Of a stretch of DNA of 64,000 bases, positions 1 to 11,357 are shown in pieces. This DNA is from Chrysoperla carnea (taxonomy: Eukaryota > Arthropoda > Insecta > Neuroptera > Chrysopidae): assembly GCF_905475395.1 (NCBI RefSeq), contig NC_058340.1, positions 76,300,181-76,364,180 of the forward strand. The letters are read 5' to 3'. The translations under genes were made by a program, and so were the position numbers. The notes beneath the pieces were generated by a model. It was not told the DNA's origin and did no database searches. It worked only from the letters and a program-made list of their open reading frames with translations. Within the stretch, counting starts at the first letter, position 1. Each line of letters opens with the position of its first letter.

Positions 1-110
1 CGAGACATCACTTTTCACAGACCAGTGAAACCAGCAAACTGTAGAAAATATGTAAACGAGGATGATCACCCTGGATGATTTCACTCTGAGTGATTCACTT
101 TGGATGTACC
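1..110. other. Flank of the Polinton fragment with a short degenerate tandem repeat
   Basis: Bases 61-102 hold three imperfect copies of a 13-15 bp unit built on GATGATTTCACTCTG (61-73, 74-88, 89-102). The polymerase homology on the minus strand stops near 140, so this piece is probably a different sequence joined to the truncated gene. I see no gene here. Confidence 0.4.
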
Positions 111-1769
111 TCAAAAGTGATATAATGTAAACCCTACTTTAGTTACCATCTTAATTTTATCTTTTTCACTAGCATTTAATTTGATCATTGGTACAGGATT
201 TTCAATTGTTTCATTAACTTTGTCCGCTAAAGTTTTCAGTTCCATTGCAAGCCATCTTTCACAATTTTCACCTCTGTATGATTTATAATAATTTAGTTCA
301 TTTTTATATGTACAACACACATAGTATCCAACACTGTAAGCAATATGTTTTTGATAACATTTTGCTTTCTTACCAACACATTTATCTATGGGTGCTAACA
401 TACACTCAAAGTCAACATAAACAGAAATCACTGTACGCTCTTTATTTGCAAAGTTTTTAAATTTCATTATTTTTTTATCTGGATTTGGTAAAACAACTTT
501 ACATTTATTATACTGTTCACATTCTTCACTATGTTTTATTAATTTTATTTCAGACACAAAATATTGTTGACATCGATCGCATATGTATATTGTCCCATTA
601 TGTTTACTCATTTGTCTTGATATAAGCCTTGACAAATTTTTTATCCAACAAAAATGATATTTAATTGTTATATCATCATTATCATGTTTGATACTATCAT
701 AATCAAAATGATCATCATGATCTTCTAAATAAATATTTTGTATCATTAACAAATTAACATGAATTGCTTGTTTTTTTGATGTAAGAAACGCTGGCTCAAC
801 ACTATATTTCACTTTTTTACAAAATTTCAAAATATATACATTAATACTTAACCCATTTAATTTTTCAAATTTGGGGATTTGTTTCAATGTCATTGGAAAT
901 CTAATACCTTTTAATTTCAAAACGGTCGAATAGTGTGGATATGAACTCATTCTGTTTAAATTCCTACTTACTGGACGTAGAGCTGAAGTTACTGCCCATG
1001 CAAAGCAAGCTTCATCATTATTTTTAACATTCACACAGGCATGTTTCGCTTTAATACATTTTGGTAATTCTATATATGATGAGCCTCTTAATAATTGACA
1101 TTTGTTTATATGTATTCTTAAATGAACTACCTCCCTTAATGCCCATCCACTATCACGTTCTTGAAATTCCTCCAATTCTGCTAAAAGCGGTCCTTCAACA
1201 TTCGTCAAAAACCATTTTTTTAGATCTGTTTGACGATCAATAATTACATTCTTCGTATTAAAACATTTCAGTGAAGATACATTTTCATTATCAATACTCT
1301 TAACAAACTCACAACATAATGATGTATTCACCTTTATCATTTCAAAATTGTTTAAAATGTTTTTGATTCGTGCACTAAACAACATTACAGCATCCTTCAA
1401 AAAAAATTTAAGATCTTTGTAAATTAAATTTACTATTACACTTGTCCTTAAACGACTTTTGAATGCTGACTCGATGTCTTCCCACTTCATTCCGCGAACT
1501 TTTTTTCTATTAACATAACTACCACCTTTATGTAAAAATGATTTTATTTGTTCGCGAAAGCTTATCATTGCAAAAATATTGGCTTCCAAATGACTTTTTG
1601 TTCCAACACAAGTACATTTCTTTAACAATTTTTTGAAATGTCGAATATTTAGACAACAGTATTTGAGCCATTTTTCTAAATTTTTTAAATTATTTGTCCT
1701 TTTTAAAATAGTCACAACTTCCCCCATTTTTTTCACTATTCGTCCACTTAGCTGAATACCGCAATCCAT
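111..1769 (-). pseudogene. Polinton/Maverick-type DNA polymerase B, N-terminal part only
   Basis: A 552-residue reading frame starts with ATG at 1769. Residues near 398-415 hold a C2H2-like pair (CDRCQQYF... ending in H and C). Near residue 452 is YVDFECM, which fits the exonuclease I (DxE) motif of protein-primed family B DNA polymerases. The upstream part, with a NDEACFAWA segment, matches the N-terminal region common to polymerase genes of Polinton/Maverick elements in arthropods. Family polymerases usually exceed 1000 residues, so the remaining exonuclease motifs and the whole polymerase domain are missing. The last residues before 111 leave the family pattern, so the gene was cut by an insertion or deletion near 140. 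No integrase, ATPase or capsid gene is visible nearby. This is an isolated relic. Confidence 0.75.
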
Positions 1770-2088
1770 TATTATTCTTTTTTATCTATACACCATATAC
1801 CTACTGTGTTTGAAGAGAAAATAACTTATATTCTTAAAAGTAGTTGATCTTTATACTTTTAATCTAAACCACAAACAAAAAGAATTATTTTTAAAATATT
1901 TCTCTATCAAAAATTGATAAAAAATTCTGTTTTTCCTTGTTAATTTTGAACTAATTAAAAATAATTAATTTTTTCTACACTCTATCATCTTACAGTTATA
2001 AACCAACGACAATATTAATAATGTCATAACAAAAAAATGTAAAGAAAAAAAGGATTGTTTTTATACAGTATTCTTCAACCAAATAAAT
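1770..2088. other. AT-rich non-coding stretch
   Basis: This lies upstream of the polymerase fragment. No reading frame, repeat or clear promoter motif can be supported; homopolymer A and T runs dominate. Confidence 0.5.
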
Positions 2089-2283
2089 GGATCGTCGGTA
2101 GCTTAATTGGTTAAAGCGTTCACCTTTACTTTGTTTGCTTACAAATATCTAGTTACTTTGTGTTCGAATCCCATTCCAGTTATCATTATAGTTACGGTAA
2201 GTATAAATATCTTCTCTCTGTCTCTAATGATTTGTTTCAAACAAAGTCTGAAAGATGTTGGTTCAAATCCAACCTGATGATCC
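2089..2283 (+). tRNA. tRNA-shaped sequence with a long insert in the anticodon arm (tRNA pseudogene or tRNA-derived SINE)
   Basis: The ends pair as an acceptor stem of up to 10 bp (2089-2098 with 2274-2283, with G-U pairs). TA follows at positions 8-9. Then comes a perfect 4-bp D stem, GCTT (2101-2104) with AAGC (2114-2117), around a loop containing GG. The T arm is perfect: GTTGG, TTCAAAT, CCAAC (2257-2273). Between D and T arms lie about 140 nt instead of about 22. This insert contains an inverted 10-mer, ACTTTGTTTG (2128-2137) with CAAACAAAGT (2238-2247), and a second B-box-like GTTCGAATCCC (2162-2172). A T run follows from 2285, fitting a Pol III terminator. The anticodon cannot be assigned: a literal reading gives TTA. 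It could be a tRNA with an intron, a dimeric SINE, or a relic. Confidence 0.45.
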
Positions 2284-2560
2284 ACTTTTTATTTTTTTTA
2301 AATCAACTTCCTTTAAGAAAAAACCACCATTTTCTTATAATTTATATTTTTGAAGAATTTTTGAAGAATTATAATCAGCTTCCGTTAACCACAAAGGATT
2401 TCATTAAAACCGCAAGCGACTAATTAACCACAAATTTTGTATTACTTAAAAAATATTTTACATGTATTTTTCCTATACCAATTTTTTATACCAACTATGA
2501 TTTCTCTTATGGGATTTAACATGGGCTTTGATCGTAGAACTCTCATAGTATAACTACTCA
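2284..2560. other. AT-rich spacer before Copia-1
   Basis: It contains the T run behind the tRNA-like unit, a short direct repeat (GAAGAATTTTTGAAGAATT near 2350), and no supported gene. The 5' LTR of Copia-1 is not visible here. Confidence 0.4.
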
Positions 2561-2584
2561 TCCAATAACAAGTCCAATGTCATT

Positions 2585-4177
2585 TGTTATTATTGTAAAG
2601 GTCGAGGACACATAAAGAATTTTTGTCCTAAGTTAAAAAATAAAAGTTTTGGCGCTACCTCTGGTGATAACACTTGTGATAAGGCTGATAACGAATTTAC
2701 TTTCACGGTTAACAGTAGTGAAACTACTCATGACTCAGCTGGTGTTTGTAAACATTCCTCGGATTTGACATACTTTGTGGTGGACTCAGGGGCTACTAGT
2801 CATCTTATGAAATTGGATTATATTGACTATTTAAAAGATTCGACTTCAGTTAATATGAATATTAGTGTTGCTAAGAAAGGGGAGTGTGTAAGTGCTGTAA
2901 ATAAAGGTAACTTACTGTGCCTATCTGAGAGTGGTGATAGGATCATTATTCGTGATGTTTTAGTTTGTGAAAATTTATCAATGAATCTTCTATCGGTGAT
3001 GAAATTAGAAGAAAAAGGATGTAAGGTTTTATTTGAAAACTCAAGTGTCAAAATTATTTGTGGTAGTAAAGTTTTAAGAGGAGAACTTTTAGGAAAACTT
3101 TATATAGTGAAATTACATCTCATTCAAGAGCAAGCTAATGTGGTTACTGCTAGTAATAAAATGATGCACCAGAGAATGGCACACAGCTCACTCTTCCCGG
3201 TGGGACTTTGCGACATTTGTCTAAAAGGTAAACAAACCAAATTACCATTTATGAAATCTATTCCCGATGAATGGAAGGCAAGTAGAGTTCTCCAACGTAT
3301 TTCTACAGATGTTTGTGGAAAAATATCGCCTCCCACTCATGATAACTTCAACTATTTCGTTACATTTATTGACCATTTTTCTAATTTCTGTGTAACATAT
3401 CTTTTACATTCAAAATCTGAAGTTTTCGATAAATTTAAAATTTATGTTGCAATGGCTGAGGCAAAGTTTGGTACTAAAATAGAAAATTTAAGATGTGACA
3501 GAGGTGGAGAATATGTCTCTGGTAAATTTATTGAGTTCTGTCAATCTAAAGGAATTACTATTAGTTGCTCGATGCCCAGGAATCCGTCTCAAAACGGTAA
3601 AGCAGAAAGAATGAACCGTACTCTACTGGAGAAAGCAAGGTGCTTGCTATTGGACAGCAAATTAGATAAGGACATGTGGGGTGAATCTTTAGCAACTGCG
3701 ACTTATATCACAAATAGATTAGAATCCTCCGTTTTACCTAAAGGTGTCACTCCTGCTGAAAAATGGTACGGTTACAAGCCCAATTTAAATAAAATAAAAG
3801 TTTTTGGCTGCCCTGCCTATTCGTTAATTCATAAAGAGGATAGACAAGGGAAATTAAGTGATCGCTCTAAAAAGTTATATATGGTTGGATATTGTGATAA
3901 TGGGTATCGCCTTTGGAACCCCAATACAAGAAAGATCGAGTTTGGGAGAAATGTTGTATTTGATGAGAAAATAGAAACCTCAGATAATGAAGAACCAAAA
4001 CATATAATTATATCTCCAGAACAGAGACAGACCTTTGTTAAGACGTTGAAGAAAATAATGAACCCCCGGATAATTCTGACCAGGAAGGTGACTTTTACGG
4101 TTTTCCTGATGCTGAAGAAGAAAAATCAAAGCATAAAAGAACCATACGTAAACCAAAATACCTTGATGATTTTGTAA
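2585..4177 (+). pseudogene. Copia-1 gag knuckle, protease and integrase segment
   Basis: The frame is open from before 2585, upstream of the TTG at 2765. It begins with a CCHC zinc knuckle, CYYCKGRGHIKNFC, which would bind viral-type RNA. VVDSGATSHLM follows as the aspartic protease active site. The integrase zinc domain is damaged: the HxxxH-like piece (HQRMAH) is followed after only a few residues by CDIC, whereas the usual spacing is about 25-30. The integrase core keeps its acidic triad: D in STDVCGK, D in DRGGEY, and E in NGKAERMNRT. The frame stops at 4177; the reverse transcriptase part continues in another frame. Confidence 0.85.
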
Positions 4178-5700
4178 CTTTTGCTTTTGATGAACTAGCT
4201 CTGTCTGCTAATTATAATTGTGATGTCCCAAGAACTTATTCCGAAGCAATTCGTGATTCCGGTTGGCGTGAAGCCATCAACGATGAATTAAATTCCCTTG
4301 AAGCAAATGAAACATGGGAACAAGTTGACGCACCACCTGACGAGAGACTAAGTGACTGCAAATGGATCTTCACTATGAAGACTTCAGAAAATGATATGAA
4401 AAAGAAGGCCAGGCTTGTGGCACGAGGATATCAACAAACCGACAACCAGCCTGATGACCTGTATGCTCCAGTCGCTCGCTTCACAACACTTCGGGTGCTC
4501 CTACCTGCTGTAGCGGAGAAAAGTATGCTACTCGACCAACTCGATGTGAGAAGTGCGTTTCTTAAGTGCTCTCTTAAAGTGCCTGTATTTATTAAGCCAC
4601 CGGAAGGCTATAAAAGTGTCAGTGGAAAAGTGCTTAGATTAAGAAAAGCATTGTATGGTTTGAAACAAAGCCCTGAGGCCTGGAACGACCACTTAAATGA
4701 AATTTTTATAAAATTTGGTTTTAATAGATCTAAAGTAGATCCATGTCTCTATTTTAATAATAATAATGTTTATGTACTTATTTGGGTGGATGATTTTCTT
4801 TTAGTGGCCAGTTCCAAACCTGATTTGGACCTTGTAAAGAATTTGTTTATGACTAATTTAGAATGTAAGAATCTGGGCAATAATAATTCATTTCAATTTT
4901 GGGGTTTAAAAATTTTAAAAATGATCAAGGTCAAATTATTATACATCAAGAAGGTTTAATTAAAAGAATCATTAATAAATTTAACATGACAAATGCTAAG
5001 GGTAGAAAGGTACCTATTGAACCTAAATTGAATCTTGAAAAAGGACCAGTTAATGAATGTCCTAATGTTCCATACAAAGAATTATTGGGTAGTTTGATGT
5101 ATCTTATGATAGGTTCTCGACCTGATCTGTGTTACTCTATTTCATATTTTGGACGCTTTCAAAATTGTTACACATATACTCTTTGGAAACAACTTAAAAA
5201 TGTAATTAAGTATTTAATATGTACAGCAAATTTTGGTTTAGCTTTTAAAAATTCAGATTGCAACTCAATTAATATACATGCATATGTAGATGCTGATTAT
5301 GCATTCGACATTAATGATAGAAAAAGTATATCAGGATTTGTCATTAAATTAAATAATAATGTTATCTCTTGGGGATCGAAAAAACAATCAATTGTTGCTG
5401 TTAGTACGTGCGAGGCAGAGTATTATGCTTTGGCTGAGTGTATCAAAGAAACACTATTTTTAAAGAAATTATTATATGAAAATTTTAATTTTGATGATGT
5501 AATACAGATTTTTGAGGATAATCAGGGTGCAATCAAAATTTCAGGGACAATGGAGACCAAAAGGTCAAAACATTTTGATATCAGATACTATTTTGTAAAG
5601 GATTTAGTCGCTCTTCTGAACAACTTGGGGAGATTATGACTAAGTCTTTGCCCACAACTAAGTTTAATGACTTTTGTAAAAGATTGAATCTTGTCTGTTT
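4178..5700 (+). pseudogene. Copia-1 reverse transcriptase and RNase H segment, frameshifted
   Basis: In a different frame from the integrase, the sequence gives the copia RT entry motifs (CKWIF, KKARLVARGYQ, APVARFTTLR), LDVRSAFL, YGLKQSPEAWN and the catalytic WVDD (usual form YVDD). Near 4890-4960 it shifts again, into GSLMYL, RPDLCYSISY and RNase H motifs DADYA, STCEAEYYAL and EDNQGAIK. A last shift near 5620 is needed to reach the terminal MTKSL motif. With three shifts it cannot be functional. Confidence 0.85.
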
Positions 5701-5725
5701 TTAATGCGCAAGTAGGAGGAAGTAT

Positions 5726-5922
5726 TGTTGTAATTACGCATTAATAGTTATTTATTTATTATTATATTTACTATTATTCATTATTCATTTAAATTTATAT
5801 TAAGATCAACTAACTTCAAGTCAGTAGTTTTATATATGTCAAGAATGTAAGATGGCTGTTTTTGACTTGTGTTAATTAAATTAGAATCAAATATATAATT
5901 TTACTATCAGTATAATTATTTA

Positions 5923-5925
<3 letters not shown>
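5726..5925 (+). repeat. Copia-1 3' LTR (right end not resolved)
   Basis: It starts TGTTGTAATTACG directly after a purine-rich tract. The far end is not clear because the sequence runs into (TA)n; no partner LTR exists in the window for comparison. Confidence 0.6.

Positions 5926-5998
<73 letters not shown>
5926..5998. repeat. (TA)n microsatellite, left half
   Basis: This near-perfect TA tract directly abuts the Helitron 3' terminus CTAG. A second TA tract begins immediately past the other Helitron end (11270-11340), so both probably belong to one tract split by the insertion. Confidence 0.9.
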
Positions 5999-5999
<1 letters not shown>

Positions 6000-6034
6000 T
6001 AGCTTAAGCTTAAAAACCCGGCTTCGCCCGGGAG
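5999..6034 (-). terminator. Helitron 3' terminal hairpin and CTAG end
   Basis: On the minus strand CCCGG (loop GCGAAG) CCGGG forms a 5-bp GC stem at 6032-6017, followed by TTTTTAAGCTTAAG and the terminal CTAG (6002-5999). A hairpin shortly before CTRR is the diagnostic Helitron transposition terminator. Confidence 0.9.
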
Positions 6035-6127
6035 TTGATATGAGATGACGTGGTAGAGTCGAAATAAAAAAATAAACTATGACGTAAAAAGTAAAAAAAA
6101 AGTTTATTGAAAACGTTTTCTCATTAT

Positions 6128-7101
6128 TTACAATACTTGTTTATAAACAACATTTTTCATTTTATTGTCCGGAGTATATATACATAAATTTTTTGGATTT
6201 CCTACTCTTGAGCAAGCTACATATAGCTGACCGTGAGAGAAGCAGGATTCTTTGAGGTTAATGCCACAATATTTTAAAGTTTGTCCTTGCGCTTTGTTAA
6301 TTGTAAAACTAAAGGCTAATTTTATTGGAAACTGCAGTCTTTTAAATTGAAATGGCAATTCCGAAGAGATCAGAGGTATTCTAGGTATAAATACTGTCTG
6401 TCCTTTGGTCTTTCCAGAAATAAGTTCAGCTTCAATGATATTATTCGATAGCTGTTTTACGATCATTCTAGTTCCATTACATAATTTTGGGGAGTTGAGA
6501 TTTCTGAGTAGTATGATTGGAGTTCCAATTTTCAGACGAAGGCAGTGTAATGGCATTCCTGGTACTTGTAAAGAGTTTAGAAATTCAGTGGGGAAGTTGA
6601 CACTTTCTTCAATGGATACCATCGTGTCGATCGATTTATATATTTTCTCTTCACCAGGTATTTTCTTTAGAATATTAAAATTGATATCGTCAACAATATT
6701 ATTTTTAGTGGCCAAAATTGCTCTTTGAAATAACCACTCTGCATTAGTATAATTCTGAATAATATTTGGATAAATTTTGTCGATTAGTTCGTCTTCAGTA
6801 GTGGCTATATTACAGAAATCACTATTAAGTTCAATGAGGCCGGTCGTTTGGTCAGTAGGATATGTACCTTCGCCGATTTGTAAAAGTATTTTAGCAAATT
6901 GTGTATTTGTACTTGTGGCCAGAGATGTGATTTTTTCAAGCATGCATTGATCTCGTCTGCTGATGTTGACTTGGGAATAACTGGAAGTGTTTGTCGAAAA
7001 TCTCCTGAGAGTATGAGTAGAGCTCCTCCCATTATTTCAGAGTTTTTTCGCAATTCTTGTAATGTTCTGTCCATGGCTTCTATAAATTTTTTATGGGCCA
7101 T
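6128..7101 (-). pseudogene. Helitron helicase, C-terminal half
   Basis: This continues the Rep/helicase gene after an in-frame nonsense codon at 7116-7114. The 7101-6805 part gives Walker B-adjacent and motif III residues (MAHKK, LILSGDFRQTLPVI). Near 6905-6925 the frame changes and some residues are lost: LWPQV in one frame is followed almost at once by QFAKILLQIGEG in the other, without the intervening family segment. The 6943-6128 part gives the Pif1-family end, with IGTPIILLRN, LAFSFTINKAQGQT and YVACSRV. The frame break and loss argue that the copy is dead. Confidence 0.9.
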
Positions 7102-7113
7102 GGTGCATTCATC

Positions 7114-10100
7114 TCAGATGATAATTTTAGCTTGTTTTAAAATTTGACCACGTCCAGATTTTCCTGAAATTTTACATACCGGGAATTGTTGTTCGGCTAT
7201 ATTCAATGGTAGTTGTAAGGCAGAATGGGCAGTTCGTCCTCCTTCCATAAGTGTGGCTGCAATGCCAGATGATGCTAGTGCCAGTGCGATGAGTTTTTTA
7301 ACACGTATTTCCGCCAGTATTAGATTTATGAGAAACGTTTTACCAGTGCCTCCTGGTGCGTTCAAGTAAATAATTCCACCAATATTGTTATTTATCCGGC
7401 TCATTATAACGTCGTAAACTTTTTTTTGATTGTCATTGAGAAGTGGTTTGTTGTGAGCAATGTATTCAAGTAGTTCATTGATGTTGTAACTTTTTTCCTT
7501 CATAATTTCGTAGTTTAGCACACTAAAAGCATTTCTTTGTGGTGCTGGCATTCCAAGTTCTACTAAGGCCTGATTATTTATTGCTAAACATTTATCTTCT
7601 AAGCGAATGAGTGTTTCATTGAAGATCTCGTCATTGAATTCTATAGTCAGTTCAGGATTAGCTTGTTGGACTTGGTACAATATATCATCACTCATACTCC
7701 TTTTGAAAGAGTCCCATAGCTGTTTTGGGTTTGATGGGTTACATGTTGTTAATATTATAGCGAATAACTCTCGAATTTGTTCAGCTGAAGCTGTGAGTGT
7801 GGCTTCTTGTAGTGTTAATTCCCAGTGGTTGTCGTTTTCCAATAATCCTAAGCGTTGACATGCTTCTCTGTAAGTCTGGCATAGGTAGCCATTAACGGTC
7901 CTGAGATCTGTAAAACTTGTTGGTCCCCGTATTTCGTGTAACAACATCCGGAGATAAAAACATTCGGCATTGTTTGGATGTACAGTGAATACTCGACCTA
8001 TTGCGTTAGTTTTTATGATTTCTGGATGACCCTCCTCTGGCATTCCTTGTTTCCGACGTTGAAAAATTTTCCTTGTTTTGTCCCACGTATAATAAATAGG
8101 GACGTCGACATACAATAACTTTCTGGCGAATGGATCTGTTTGACACAGTTGGAAGAAAGCTGTTAATGTTGTGATCTGAGGTGGTTCGCTTGCAATTTTT
8201 CTAGCCGAGTCTTTTGTGAAGTAAACTCTCTGTCCATTCTCCAAATGTACTGCTAGATGTTGCACAGCTGGTTCGCGTTCATGTATGGGAAAACTAAAAA
8301 TCCTCCACGCTGCTTCGTTACTGTTGATGTATCTTCCCATTTGGTACATGAGGATCTCATCATTTCTGTTATTTTGTTCGCTATTTTGGACTATTTGAAA
8401 TACTGCCATATCACTACCTTTGTTTACGTACTTACATATATATTTAATAGATTTTACTGAATTGCAGTATTCAACGTTTATATGTGCTTGGAACATTTTG
8501 GAAAGTAGTGGATTATACGGTACTACCCATTGATTATCTATTTCCAGTTCGTCTCTGCCTTGTATTCGTATTTTTGCTGTGAAGCCACCGTTTTTCGGTG
8601 ATCGTCTTCTATATTTGGGATAGCCGTCATCTTCAGTTTTGGTATCGTCCAAGTACGGTTTTGGATATTTTTTCGTACATTTTCCATCACTCATGCATGG
8701 CGCATTGAAATTTAATGATCCACATGGTCCGTGAATCATGTTTTTCACTACTATGTTGTAAAGCTCCGGATCTTTTTGTGGATCAGGAAATTCATCTCGG
8801 ATGATTTTGTCGATATCCGTGGGATAAATTTTATCGTGTAGCCATATGAGATTGTGTGAGTGAGGTAATCCTCGTTTTTGCCACTCAATTGTATACATCC
8901 ATGAAATAACAGTTCCAAAGATGTGATATTTTGTGATGACTTCAATAAATCGTATTTGTTTTTGTCGAAAAACTCGGGCTATTATATCGTGTCGATCTAT
9001 GGAGGTTTGTCCGTATTTTAGTTGTTCTTTGATCTCTGGCCATGATGAATTGCATGTAAATGTTATAAAGAGATCAGGTCGTCCATATTTTCTTACGTAG
9101 GTCATGGCATCTTGTGTATATTCGTGCATATGTCTTGGACTTCCTATGTATGATGAGGGTAAGATTACCATTGTTCCAATATCGTCAATATTGCCGTCAT
9201 TCATGATCGCGTCTCGAAGGTGGATGTATTCTTCTGTGCGTAGTTTTTTCTGATTCAATCTTATGTAAAGCATCCGTTCTGCTTCTATTTTTGCGTACAT
9301 ATCTACCAGAAATTGTTGGAATAAACGGCGAGTGTTGAGTATGTGATTATATGTTTCATTGTCTCTGATCATTAAGCGGTAAGCATAGAACTCCTTAGAA
9401 GTGACTTTTTTGTTTGTTTCTATGCCTGTTTCACGATGAATTTGTTTTATATTGAAATGGTATCCGTCCTCTCCGTGCAGAAATATTAACGGATATTGAA
9501 GAGCATCATATGAACGGTGTGTCTCTGCAATGCGTTGTAGTCCTTTTCTTCTTCGATGTACAATTATGTCACGGCTTGTATTTTCATTATCCACAACTAC
9601 AATGGCGACTTCATCTACCTGAGGTGCATTAAATCTGCGTTCGTGTTCTCCACGTGGTCTTTTATCGGCTCGAATTACAATTTTATAGTCATCAGAAATC
9701 ATGCGGTCTAATGTTGTTTTGAATATATAAATCAGTTGATTATACTTGTGTAAGATCCTCTGTACATCTTGGATTATTTCGCGTCTCAGTCCATTAAAAT
9801 TTGTGCATCGTTGATCAATTTCTTGTTCTTCATTTCCGATGAAATATACTTGTAGAAATTTATGGTCTTCGTTAGACATTGGCAGTAACGATCCTATTTT
9901 GTGATAAATTTGCCCTTGAATTGAAAATACATATTCAAATTCATTTCTATTAGTGTTAGTCGAAGTAGCACCGAAAGAAGTCATTTGAAAGCAGGAGTTA
10001 TATGATCTTATATTTTGGAGAAAGTGTTTTGATTCTAGTGTTTCCCCGAGCATGTAATGCAGAAATTCCTGCGGAGGTGCTTCAATTGGTGGTAATCGAA

Positions 10101-10458
10101 TTTTTCCATTCATGCAACAGAGACCTGGTGTTTCTTTACTGAATTTTTTTGCATGGCAAAACTGGCAAACGTTATTCATTTTTCCAATAACAACGTACTT
10201 ATGATTGTAATATTTTTTCGTCGGTTCGTAGTGGAATGCTTCCTTTGTTAGATTATCTTTTAAAATTCTCGACTCTTCAGTACTTTTATTTGCTGTTCTT
10301 TCTTCGCTTCTTGTGCTTCTCAGGTTACTCATTCTGGTCCGTTGATTCTGTAAACGTGCTTCGTGCTCTTCTTCCGTTTCATTTCTTCGAGATTCTTTTT
10401 TTTTTCGCCGTTTCGCTGCAGAACTGGCCAAATCTCCTCCTCTCTTACGTCTGGGCAT
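7114..10458 (-). pseudogene. Helitron Rep nuclease and N-terminal part of the Pif1-like helicase
   Basis: A 1114-residue frame starts at MPRRKRGG, an Arg/Lys-rich N-terminus. CQFCHAKK and a CC pair form a zinc-like region near residues 98-120. Helitron_like_N motifs follow, including PDLFITFTCNSSWPEI. The HUH nuclease motif is GLPHSHNLIWL near residue 533, and the catalytic two-tyrosine motif is YICKYVNKG near residue 675. Walker A, GGTGKTF, is near residue 1035. The frame ends at a TGA inside Walker B: the residues on both sides (KIII and DECTMAHK) are in the same frame and the family normally has Trp there, so a single TGG-to-TGA change explains it. Rolling-circle nicking residues are otherwise intact. 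Confidence 0.92.
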
Positions 10459-11266
10459 TGTATTCTATAAAATATAAATTAAATAAACATTTTGTAACGG
10501 AAACGTGGGGTACGTTGAGACAAAAAAAAATATATTTAACCTTCAAGCGGTCGAGCGATATTTTGTTTACGGCCAAAAGTATATAGAAGGCATCAATTCG
10601 ACGCCGCGCGACTTTTTGAAGGTTAAGAAAATTACAATTTAAAGAAAAAAAACCATTAGAATTAATTAAACACTATTAAAAATACTCACATTTGAAATTT
10701 CACGATAAAAACCCACAAATAACTTTTTTCTATTTCGTTTCAAAATCGAGAGTTAATTAAACACACTATTAAAAATACTCACACGTGATACTTCTAAATA
10801 AAGGCTCACAGATAACTTCTCTTCTTTTCGTTTTGAAATCGCTCGTTTCGCTGTTCAAATTAAACTAACTCTGGTGAGCGACACCGGGCTCTTATATATT
10901 CAGAGAGCTAGGCTCTAGAATATTCGAGAAATTTCTCTCTCACACCTTCTAGAGTATTCTAATGAAGTTCAAATATTCGATAACAGATGGCGCCACTATG
11001 GAGACTATACACTATGACTATTGGATGTCTTGAACGAAGTTCAAATATTCGATAACAGATGGCGCCAATGCACTTAATTTCCAAGTTGAAGGGTCGGAAA
11101 GTCCCTTATATCTTTAAAAACATGCCCTTTAGATTAAAACGGGAACTTTCTTGTTCGAGGAGGGATAAAGGGCTATCACACCACATAAGTCCCTTTATCG
11201 TGTCGGGACTCCTTTTTAAGTTTTATCGGCCCGCACATTTTATCGACTTAGTTTTATTATATATAT

Positions 11267-11269
<3 letters not shown>
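10459..11269 (-). other. Helitron 5' non-coding region
   Basis: This holds the element's leader and terminus. Two internal duplications are visible: a roughly 85-bp unit in tandem (about 10668-10755 and 10754-10850, sharing TTAAACACTATTAAAAATAC-like text), and GTTCAAATATTCGATAACAG at 10968 and 11039. The outer 30 bases form the AT-rich 5' terminus starting TC. Confidence 0.7.

Positions 11270-11340
<71 letters not shown>
11270..11340. repeat. (TA)n microsatellite, right half
   Basis: The TA tract begins at the base after the Helitron 5' end and runs to 11340. See the matching tract at 5926-5998. Confidence 0.9.
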
Positions 11341-11343
<3 letters not shown>

Positions 11344-11357
11344 AAAAACACTCTGCA

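Larger units (their letters stand above)
2561..5925 (+). mobile_element. Copia-1: 5'-truncated, decayed Ty1/copia retrotransposon
   Basis: The element runs in the order gag zinc knuckle, protease, integrase, reverse transcriptase, RNase H, purine tract and 3' LTR, the Ty1/copia order. It has no 5' LTR or N-terminal gag. The reading frame changes at least three times (near 4100-4180, 4890-4960 and 5620). A purine tract (AGGAGGAAG near 5714) precedes the LTR start TGTTG at 5726. Its 3' side runs into the (TA)n tract that hosts the Helitron. Confidence 0.85.
5999..11269 (-). mobile_element. Helitron with recognisable 5' and 3' termini
   Basis: Read on the minus strand, the element starts TCTATATATATAATAAAACT at 11269 and ends in CTAG at 5999, 14 bases after a GC-rich hairpin. 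It is flanked by A on the 5' side and T on the 3' side, as expected for Helitron insertion between A and T without target duplication. It encodes one Rep/helicase protein, now broken. The total is about 5.27 kb, on the short side for an autonomous Helitron. Confidence 0.9.

Noticed and set aside
6405..6728. Plus-strand frame over the Helitron helicase
   Set aside because: Antisense shadow of the minus-strand helicase, with no motif of its own.
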